10,553 nt of DNA from Bacilli bacterium (GTDB taxonomy: Bacteria; Bacillota_I; Bacilli_A; RFN20; CAG-826), in NCBI GenBank assembly GCA_017619815.1, contig JAFZRR010000065.1:1-10553 (forward strand), read 5' to 3'. The notes below the pieces were generated by a model. The model was not told the DNA's origin and ran no database searches. It worked only from the letters and a program-made list of their open reading frames with translations. A program made the translations under genes and the position numbers. Shown here piece after piece: positions 6,084 through 10,553 of this stretch. Numbering within the stretch: the first letter of the stretch is position 1; every line of letters begins with the position of its first letter.

Positions 6084-7244
6084 ATGAAAGTATTTTGCTT
6101 AAATAAAATTTCCCCAGTGGGATTAAAGGTTTTACCAAAAGAATACGAAGTATCCACTGAAAGTATTGATAATGCAGATGCCGTCATGGTCAGAAGTGCG
6201 GCAATGCATGAAATGAAATTACCAGAAAGCGTCGTATGTGTCGCTCGTGCTGGTGCTGGTGTGAACAATATTCCATTAGATGTTTACGCCGAAGAAGGTG
6301 TTGTTGTTTTCAATACACCTGGTGCAAACGCTAACGCAGTTAAAGAATTAACTATTGCTATGATGCTTCTTGCGGCCCGTGATATCCGTGGTTCTATGGA
6401 ATGGGTCAAAGAAAATAAAGGCGATGAATTAATTAATAAATCAATGGAAAAAGCCAAAGGCGCATTTGCCGGTACAGAAATTATGGGCAAGACCTTAGGT
6501 ATTATCGGTTGTGGTGCGATTGGTGCTTTAGTCGCTGATGCCGCTTCAAAATTAGGTATGCGCGTTTTAGGTGTTGAACCAAGTGAAGCCACAATTGAAC
6601 GTAATAAAGAATTATTAAAAGATACCAAAATCGTCTCCATGGATGAAATGGTTAAAGAAGCAGATTATATCTCTGTTCACGTCCCATTAATGGATGCCAC
6701 CAAAGGTATGATTAATGCCGCATTCTTAGCCAAAGCCAAAGATGGCGTTATTATCGTTAACGCTGCTCGTGATGCTTTAGTGAACGATGACGATATGAAA
6801 GAAGCATTAGCTTCTGGCAAAGTTAGAAGATATGTCACTGACTTCCCTAACTATAAATCCGCTAATACAGACGGCGTCGTCGCCATTTCACACTTAGGCG
6901 CATCAACAGAAGAAGCCGAAGATAATTGTGCCGCTATGGCCGCAAAAGAGATTGTTGATTTCATTGAAAATGGTAACATCATCAACTCAGTCAACTATCC
7001 AAGAATTGATTTAGGCCCAAGAGCAGGTAGAAGAATGGTGGTTCTCCACAAAGCAGAATTAAACGCTAATGAAATTCTCAAGACAGTTGGCGAACTCAAA
7101 AACATCTTCAAGAGCGCTACTGGTGTCAAAGGTGCATATGCTGCAACAGTCATTGAATACGAACCAAAAGAAGGTATCGATCAATGTGCCAAGAAAGCAG
7201 TCAAAGCCTTACCAGGAGTCATTCGCGTAAGAGGCATTTGCTAA
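6084..7244 (+). CDS. serA: D-3-phosphoglycerate dehydrogenase
   Basis: SerA oxidises 3-phosphoglycerate to 3-phosphohydroxypyruvate with NAD, the first step of serine synthesis. The 386 residues comprise a substrate domain split around a Rossmann domain with GIIGCGAIG (139-147), then a C-terminal stretch (about 310-386) that looks like a divergent ACT domain. The ARAGAGVNNIP signature is present, as are R229 (NAARDALV) and H270 (ISHLGAST). The usual catalytic Glu of D-2-hydroxyacid dehydrogenases is not seen between them; YVTDFPNYK has K258 at the corresponding place, as in the Lys-His subtype (type IIIK). The second Rossmann strand ends in VEP rather than YDP, still acidic and consistent with NAD. 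I chose ATG 6084, not the in-frame TTG 6078, because TAGGTA over the serC stop is the only ribosome site and suits the ATG. Confidence 0.95.
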   Translation: MKVFCLNKISPVGLKVLPKEYEVSTESIDNADAVMVRSAAMHEMKLPESVVCVARAGAGVNNIPLDVYAEEGVVVFNTPGANANAVKELTIAMMLLAARDIRGSMEWVKENKGDELINKSMEKAKGAFAGTEIMGKTLGIIGCGAIGALVADAASKLGMRVLGVEPSEATIERNKELLKDTKIVSMDEMVKEADYISVHVPLMDATKGMINAAFLAKAKDGVIIVNAARDALVNDDDMKEALASGKVRRYVTDFPNYKSANTDGVVAISHLGASTEEAEDNCAAMAAKEIVDFIENGNIINSVNYPRIDLGPRAGRRMVVLHKAELNANEILKTVGELKNIFKSATGVKGAYAATVIEYEPKEGIDQCAKKAVKALPGVIRVRGIC

Positions 7245-7256
7245 GTAAATTTAGCA

Positions 7257-7295
7257 TAAAAAAATCAGCATCGTCGTGGTGCTGATTTTTGTTTG
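7257..7295. terminator. bidirectional intrinsic terminator between serA and carbamate kinase genes
   Basis: AAAAATCAGCATC (7260-7272) pairs with GGTGCTGATTTTT (7278-7290) around a GTCGT loop, with one T.G pair in the plus-strand RNA. T runs follow on both strands: ATTTTTGTTTG on plus and seven Ts on minus. It lies between two convergent genes, whose stops are 13 bases before and 13 bases after the stem. A smaller dyad, TGCTAA/TTAGCA (7239-7256), overlaps the serA stop codon. Confidence 0.9.
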
Positions 7296-7303
7296 TCTTT
7301 TTA

Positions 7304-8224
7304 TTATTTAATAATGGTACCAGCCTTCTCTAAGAAAGCTTCTTTGGCTGCTACTAAAGAGGAAATAATGGCGGTTTTGCCGGGTTTTTCGCTTAAAAAT
7401 TTTACGCATGCATTCACTTTTGGATACATGGAACCTTTAGCGAAGTAGTCACCTTTCATATATTCTTTCATTTCTTCAACAGAGACTTTTTCGAGCTTTC
7501 TTTCTGTTGGTTTTTTGAAATCAATATAGACGTTATCAACAGCGGTAAGAATCACTAAGTAATCAGCGTTCACTAAGGCTGCGACTTTTGCAGATGCATA
7601 GTCCTTATCGATGACTGCGGCGATACCTTCTAATTTACCATCTTCATGACGGATTACTGGTATGCCTCCACCGCCTGCACAGATAACAACGTGGCCTTTG
7701 CCAACTAATTCAGAAATTGAATCTTTTTCAATGATGTCGATTGGAAGTGGTGATGCAACAACTCTTCTCCAACCTCTGCCCGCATCTTCCTTCATTGTGT
7801 ATCCCATCTTGGCAGCGATTTCTTTAGCTTCTTGTTCGCTATAGAAAGCACCGACTGGTTTACTTGGAGATTGGAATAATGGATCGTTTTTATCCACTAA
7901 GACTTGGGAGACAACTGTGACAACATTTCTTTGAACATTTTGTTCTTTTAATTCATTATCAATTGCGTTTTGAATATGGAATCCGATATAGCCTTGGCTC
8001 ATCGCACCACATTCTGGGAATGGCATATCTGGAACGCTCTTGGCATCTGTAAATGCTAAGTTAATCATGCCCACTTGTGGACCATTGCCATGGACAATAA
8101 TGACTTCATGTCCATTTTTAATTAATTCAACGATTGGTTTGGCAACACCTTTTAAAAGTTCTTTTTGTTCTTCAGCGTTGTTGCCTAAGGCGTTTCCACC
8201 TAATGAAACTACGTATCTACTCAT
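7304..8224 (-). CDS. arcC: carbamate kinase
   Basis: Carbamate kinase transfers phosphate between carbamoyl phosphate and ADP, usually making ATP plus carbamate, which decays to ammonia and CO2. The 306-residue product matches the family (about 300-315). It has the amino acid kinase-fold signatures VSLGGNALGNN (6-16), VHGNGPQVG (44-52), VVICAGGGGIPV, IDKDYASAKVA and the C-terminal YFAKGSMYPKVNA. The start is ATG 8224 (MSRYVVSLGG), supported by AAGAGGA (8237-8231) at six bases. Extending to 8257 would add an unconserved MLYYSRLRGFY that reads through this ribosome site. No arcA or arcB is next to it. In arginine fermenters the enzyme ends the deiminase pathway, and in purine or allantoin catabolism it uses carbamoyl phosphate from another transcarbamylase. 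With guaD and molybdenum hydroxylase genes nearby, the purine option is attractive but unproven. Confidence 0.95.
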   Translation of the reverse strand: MSRYVVSLGGNALGNNAEEQKELLKGVAKPIVELIKNGHEVIIVHGNGPQVGMINLAFTDAKSVPDMPFPECGAMSQGYIGFHIQNAIDNELKEQNVQRNVVTVVSQVLVDKNDPLFQSPSKPVGAFYSEQEAKEIAAKMGYTMKEDAGRGWRRVVASPLPIDIIEKDSISELVGKGHVVICAGGGGIPVIRHEDGKLEGIAAVIDKDYASAKVAALVNADYLVILTAVDNVYIDFKKPTERKLEKVSVEEMKEYMKGDYFAKGSMYPKVNACVKFLSEKPGKTAIISSLVAAKEAFLEKAGTIIK

Positions 8225-8247
8225 ATAAAATCCTCTTAAGCGGGAAT

Positions 8248-8256
8248 AGTATAACA
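8248..8256 (-). promoter_or_regulatory. extended -10 promoter of carbamate kinase
   Basis: On the minus strand TGTTATACT (8256-8248) is an extended -10 (TGn plus TATACT, five of six to consensus). It lies 10 bases upstream of the Shine-Dalgarno site, giving a very short leader. No good -35 is seen at 17 bases, which an extended -10 may not need. Confidence 0.5.
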
Positions 8257-8310
8257 CAAAACATTATTTTGTTTTTGTTCCTTGAATAAGAAATTATTAA
8301 AAAAATATGT

Positions 8311-8343
8311 TAGATTTTGGAAAATTTTCTTAAAATCTATATT
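8311..8343 (+). promoter_or_regulatory. nested dyad over the promoter of the membrane protein gene
   Basis: TAGATTTT (8311-8318) and AAAATCTA (8332-8339) are perfect inverted repeats. They enclose a second palindrome GAAAATTTTC (8320-8329), offset by one base. The block overlaps a possible -35 TTGGAA (8317-8322) and -10 TATATT (8338-8343, spacer 15). Another pair, TTGAAT (8282-8287) and TATGTT (8306-8311, spacer 18), lies just upstream. An operator is plausible; the repeats are AT-only apart from three G/C positions per side, so chance is possible. Confidence 0.4.
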
Positions 8344-8360
8344 AGAGAAAGGGGTATTTT

Positions 8361-8891
8361 ATGAAAAAGTTTTTACAATTTTCAGGTTTCATTGCTTTAG
8401 TTTTAGGCTTGGTCGCATTCATTCTTTTAATGGCTTCCCACAGTGTCGTTTATGCTGACAACACAGCCAACTGGTACAGCGGTATTTCCGCAGTCTTCGG
8501 TGGTGGCACAGCACAAGTTAGCATTGCTGGTTGGTCAAATTCCGGATCCGTCAACGCCAAATTAGCATGGCCAGCACTCATTGGTTGGATTCTCATCCTT
8601 GTTGCGATGATTATCTTATTAGCAGGTGTTGTTTTACCATTATTAAAAGTTAAAGCATTAGAAAAATTTGCTGGTGTTTTAAATTTAGTCGCCGTTGCAG
8701 CTTTAGTTACAGCAGGCATCTTAATTTTCTTTACAGAACCAGCGTTTGGTGCTGCAAATGAATGGAGCGAAGAATCCATTAAAGCATGGACACTCGGTGG
8801 CGGTTATATTGCTGCTGGTATCTTGTCCATCGTTGGTGGTGCAATTGCCATTCTCCCAGCTGCTATTGACTTTGTTGGCAAAAAGAAATAA
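8361..8891 (+). CDS. four-helix membrane protein of unknown function
   Basis: I do not recognise this 176-residue protein. It has four predicted membrane helices, at about residues 8-30, 70-95, 103-125 and 143-169, with both ends (MKK and GKKK) lysine-rich and so probably cytoplasmic. The first outer loop (31-69) is about 40 residues, rich in Gly, Ser, Asn and Trp (NWYSG, FGGGTAQ, GWSNSGS). The second (126-142) is short and acidic. There are no cysteines and no catalytic motif. This short-long-short tetraspan layout recalls claudins only in topology. The first helix ends in SVVYADNTA and might be mistaken for a cleaved signal peptide. AAAGGGG (8348-8354) precedes the ATG by six bases. It is a single-gene unit between the carbamate kinase promoter region and its own terminator, suggesting independent, perhaps strong, expression. 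Confidence 0.8.
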   Translation: MKKFLQFSGFIALVLGLVAFILLMASHSVVYADNTANWYSGISAVFGGGTAQVSIAGWSNSGSVNAKLAWPALIGWILILVAMIILLAGVVLPLLKVKALEKFAGVLNLVAVAALVTAGILIFFTEPAFGAANEWSEESIKAWTLGGGYIAAGILSIVGGAIAILPAAIDFVGKKK

Positions 8892-8906
8892 CTTTCAATA
8901 AAATCC

Positions 8907-8943
8907 AAAAAAGAGCCATCTCCTCGTGAGGTGGCTTTTTTTG
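8907..8943 (+). terminator. intrinsic terminator after the membrane protein gene
   Basis: AGCCATCTC (8914-8922) pairs with GAGGTGGCT (8928-8936) around CTCGT with one T.G pair. A-rich sequence precedes it and seven Ts follow (8936-8942). This is a strong intrinsic terminator 15-20 bases after the stop. Confidence 0.9.
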
Positions 8944-8946
8944 TTT

Positions 8947-9013
8947 ACACATGTGTGAGTTAGCAAGGTTATAACCGCATAAGTACGCGTATTTTATTGC
9001 GTGAGCGCTAACT
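8947..9013. promoter_or_regulatory. palindrome-rich control region before the molybdenum hydroxylase genes
   Basis: Within 67 bases lie ACACATGTGT (8947-8956), GGTTATAACC (8967-8976) and TACGCGTA (8984-8991), all perfect. There is also GTGAGCGCTAAC (9001-9012), palindromic except for one symmetric pair of positions. AGTTAGC (8958-8964) and GCTAACT (9007-9013) form a 7-base inverted repeat enclosing the middle two, and CGCATAA/TTATTGCG can pair inside with one bulge. GTGAG occurs at both ends as a direct repeat. It could hold repressor or activator sites, or a branched RNA structure. It matches no riboswitch I know. Confidence 0.45.
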
Positions 9014-9025
9014 TTTTCGTAAAAT
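8998..9025 (+). promoter_or_regulatory. possible promoter of the mocA-xdh operon
   Basis: TAAAAT (9020-9025, five of six) is a fair -10, and TTGCGT (8998-9003) lies 16 bases upstream as a weak -35. Transcription would start near 9032, just before the Shine-Dalgarno GGAG (9040-9043). The -35 and spacer overlap the right part of the palindromic block, which would suit regulation by a bound protein. Confidence 0.4.
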
Positions 9026-9049
9026 AATATCAAATACACGGAGTTAATA

Positions 9050-9610
9050 GTGGCACAAGGCATTATTCTTGCTGGTGGTTTTTCATCCCGAACAAACAAC
9101 AACAAAATGCGTTTAAGCATTGATGGAAAACCTTTAATCATTCATACGATTGAAGCGATGAAACCTTTTGTTAATAAGATATTTCTTATTACCGGCCATT
9201 ATGATGTGGATATTAGATCTATTGTTAAAGAAGATGAAAAGATTCAAATTATCTATAACGCTGATTATGAAAAAGGAATGTTTTCATCTGTTTTGTGTGG
9301 AGTGAAGAATGTAACCGAGGATTTCTTTATAATTCCCGGAGACATTCCTTTTATTTATGCGAGCACATATGATGCGCTTCTGGAAGGGAACAAACCTATA
9401 AGGTTTCCAATGTATAAAGGAAAAGAAGGACATCCATTGTTCATCTCCATCAAACTTAAAGACAAACTTCTTAAAGAACCAATTGATAGTAACTTAAGGA
9501 AGTTCCGTGATGAACAAGATAAAGAAATAATTCAAGTTGATGATCCAAATATCTTAAAAGATATCGACACAATGAAAGAATATGAAACACTGATTGAAGA
9601 AAGGAAATAA
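9050..9610 (+). CDS. mocA: MocA-like molybdenum cofactor cytidylyltransferase
   Basis: This 186-residue MobA-like nucleotidyltransferase probably attaches CMP (or another nucleotide) to molybdopterin for the molybdenum hydroxylase encoded downstream. The nucleotide-binding start GIILAGGFSSRTNNNKM (4-20) has the LAGG..SR..K pattern, though the usual G after SRM is replaced by asparagines. Then follow NADYEKGMFSSVLCGV (70-85), the metal-binding IPGDIPFI (95-102), EGHPLFI (126-132) and the C-terminal ILKDIDTMKEYE, all characteristic of the MocA/YgfJ branch. The start is GTG at 9050, with GGAG at six bases, since no ATG gives an intact LAGG motif. It is the first gene of an operon, three bases before the FAD subunit gene. 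Whether the cofactor made is cytidylylated and whether the target enzyme is selenium-dependent cannot be told here. Confidence 0.9.
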   Translation: MAQGIILAGGFSSRTNNNKMRLSIDGKPLIIHTIEAMKPFVNKIFLITGHYDVDIRSIVKEDEKIQIIYNADYEKGMFSSVLCGVKNVTEDFFIIPGDIPFIYASTYDALLEGNKPIRFPMYKGKEGHPLFISIKLKDKLLKEPIDSNLRKFRDEQDKEIIQVDDPNILKDIDTMKEYETLIEERK

Positions 9611-9613
9611 ATT

Positions 9614-10396
9614 ATGAGTCTAAGAGCGAACAATTATTACAAAGCTAAATCATTAGAAGACGCTTATAACAAACTCCAAGAAAATCCAAAGAATGCGATT
9701 ATCGCCGGTGGATTATGGATGAAGAAAACTGGTCTTTCTTATGAAACACTTATCGACTTAAGTGAATTAGGTTTAGATAAGATTGAAGAAAAGAATGGTT
9801 ACATCCATGTTGGCGCAATGGTCTCTTTAAGAGATTTTGAAAGTAGTCCATTAATTCAAAGTTTGAATAATGGTGCAACAGCATTTGGTGTGAGAGAGGT
9901 TTTAGGGCCTGCATTTAGAAATAGTGCCACAATTGGTGGTTCTGTCTTTGGTCGTTACCCATTCTCAGATGTTATCGCTAGTTTATTGCCTTTAGATGTC
10001 AAATTAGTGTTCTACCCAAAACAAGAAATGTCATTAGAAGAATATTTAAACTTCCGTGGCAAGATGAATGGAATCTTAGAAGAAATCATTATCAAGAAAG
10101 AAGAAGGTAAAGGTTACTTTAAAAAAGTAAAAACCACCGCACTTGATTTCCCAATGATTAATTTCTCCATTGTGAAAAGAAATAACAAAAACTATATCGC
10201 TATCGGTTCCCGTCCATTAACCGCTGCATTAGCAGTTAAAGCAATGGCGCTCGCTGATGAAGGTAAGTTCCAAGAAGCTGCTGATATGGCGGCAGAAGAA
10301 CTCCAATATCTCGATAGCAACAATATCAGTAAAGAATATCGTCAAGATTTAGTCCGTGTCTATGTACGTAGAGGATTAGAGGAGGTCAACAAATAA
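9614..10396 (+). CDS. xdhB: xanthine dehydrogenase family, FAD-binding subunit
   Basis: This 260-residue subunit passes electrons from the [2Fe-2S] subunit through FAD in a three-subunit molybdenum hydroxylase (xanthine dehydrogenase or relative). The first FAD motif is AIIAGGLWMKK (28-38), where classical enzymes have AGGTDL. The second is FRNSATIGGSVFGRYPFSDV (101-120), where they have TIGGN...SPxxD. The C-terminal CO-dehydrogenase-flavoprotein-type domain covers about residues 170-255. The atypical motifs resemble the short YgfM-like subunits encoded next to mocA in purine catabolic clusters. AAGGAA (9601-9606) supports the ATG. The TAA stop overlaps the next ATG (TAATG), which indicates coupling. 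The actual substrate (xanthine, hypoxanthine or another N-heterocycle) depends on the molybdenum subunit, which is outside the window. The symbol is by analogy. Confidence 0.88.
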   Translation: MSLRANNYYKAKSLEDAYNKLQENPKNAIIAGGLWMKKTGLSYETLIDLSELGLDKIEEKNGYIHVGAMVSLRDFESSPLIQSLNNGATAFGVREVLGPAFRNSATIGGSVFGRYPFSDVIASLLPLDVKLVFYPKQEMSLEEYLNFRGKMNGILEEIIIKKEEGKGYFKKVKTTALDFPMINFSIVKRNNKNYIAIGSRPLTAALAVKAMALADEGKFQEAADMAAEELQYLDSNNISKEYRQDLVRVYVRRGLEEVNK

Positions 10397-10553
10397 TGAA
10401 ACTCAAATTTTATTTGAACAACACCGAAGTCGTCTGGGATGTTGAACCAGATGAATATCTCTCCCATGCATTAAGAAGACATGGAATCTTATCCATCCGT
10501 ATTGGATGTGATGAAACAGTCTGTGGTTCCTGTACAGTTTTAATCGATGAAAA
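10396..10553 (+). CDS. xdhC: xanthine dehydrogenase family, [2Fe-2S] subunit, 3' end beyond window
   Basis: About 52 N-terminal residues are visible and the frame is open at the right edge. They form the plant-ferredoxin-type domain of the small iron-sulfur subunit (normally about 150-170 residues): a beta strand KLKFYLNNTEV, then HALRRHGILSIRIGC. The cluster cysteines are C38, C43 and C46 in GCDETVCGSCTVLID, where GCGEGxCGAC is usual, and the fourth Cys would be expected just beyond the window. The subunit carries electrons from the molybdenum centre to FAD. GAGGAGGT (10379-10386) is nine bases before the ATG, whose A is the last base of the upstream stop. The molybdenum-binding subunit gene would be expected next. 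Confidence 0.92.
   Translation, partial: MKLKFYLNNTEVVWDVEPDEYLSHALRRHGILSIRIGCDETVCGSCTVLIDE

Noticed and set aside
6284..6640. 118-codon open frame antisense to serA
   Set aside because: It is a mirror of the Rossmann region of serA with no ribosome site and no family features.
8225..8257. N-terminal extension of carbamate kinase
   Set aside because: The added residues are not family-like and cover the AAGAGGA ribosome site and likely transcript start.
8450..8779. 109-codon open frame antisense to the membrane protein gene
   Set aside because: It lies wholly inside a gene with clear start signals and is rich in Ala/Thr/Lys as expected from complementing a hydrophobic coding sequence.
8943..9049. 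Purine riboswitch
   Set aside because: TATAA and nearby stems were suggestive, but the conserved core and loop-loop sequences of the guanine/adenine class are not present.
8863..9141. 92-codon minus-strand open frame across the intergenic region
   Set aside because: It runs through the strong terminator and the mocA promoter and start, with no ribosome site.
1..10553. CRISPR arrays, tRNA or rRNA genes, insertion sequences
   Set aside because: I saw no regularly spaced repeats, cloverleaf sequences, transposase motifs or flanking terminal repeats; spacers are all under 175 bases.

Overview
The window is AT-rich, gene-dense DNA with strong Shine-Dalgarno sites (AAGGAGGA, AGAGGAGG, GAGGAGGT), short intergenic gaps and intrinsic terminators. 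The protein types are a clostridial/Bacilli-style SerC-SerA-DUF1015 set, a guanine deaminase like that of Bacillus, a hexameric 448-residue glutamate dehydrogenase and a molybdenum hydroxylase cluster. Together these suggest a low-GC Firmicutes or Mollicutes-related anaerobe, probably an uncultured gut lineage; this assignment is an inference. Trp is read from TGG. The ten visible stop codons are seven TAA and three TAG, with no TGA.

Layout. (1) Positions 1-1091, minus strand: the 5' three quarters of tldD, a zinc metalloprotease gene that runs off the left edge. (2) Positions 1231-2212, plus strand: guanine deaminase, an intrinsic terminator, and 14 bases later a small LRAT/PLAAT-like NlpC/P60-superfamily protein with a C-terminal membrane anchor. 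(3) Positions 2383-7244, plus strand: a tight four-gene run gdhA - DUF1015 - serC - serA, closed by a two-way terminator shared with (4) the convergent carbamate kinase gene (7304-8224, minus). (5) Positions 8361-8891, plus: a four-helix membrane protein of unknown function with its own promoter region and terminator. (6) From 9050 to the right edge, plus: mocA-like cytidylyltransferase, the FAD subunit of a xanthine dehydrogenase-family molybdenum hydroxylase, and the start of its [2Fe-2S] subunit, cut by the window end.

How they fit together. SerA oxidises 3-phosphoglycerate, SerC transaminates the product using glutamate, and GdhA can regenerate that glutamate from 2-oxoglutarate and ammonium. 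No phosphoserine phosphatase is visible, and the DUF1015 protein occupies the place in the operon where one might be sought. Guanine deaminase (guanine to xanthine), a xanthine dehydrogenase-type enzyme with its cofactor-maturation protein, and carbamate kinase (ATP from carbamoyl phosphate) together suggest purine breakdown, though they lie in separate transcription units.

Most notable are the PLAAT-like protein with both catalytic histidines, the NCEHF cysteine and a C-terminal anchor; the DUF1015 gene, whose GDGNHS segment resembles the ParB-type serine kinase motif; and the palindrome-rich region upstream of the molybdenum hydroxylase genes. I did not find a clearly new multi-gene system.
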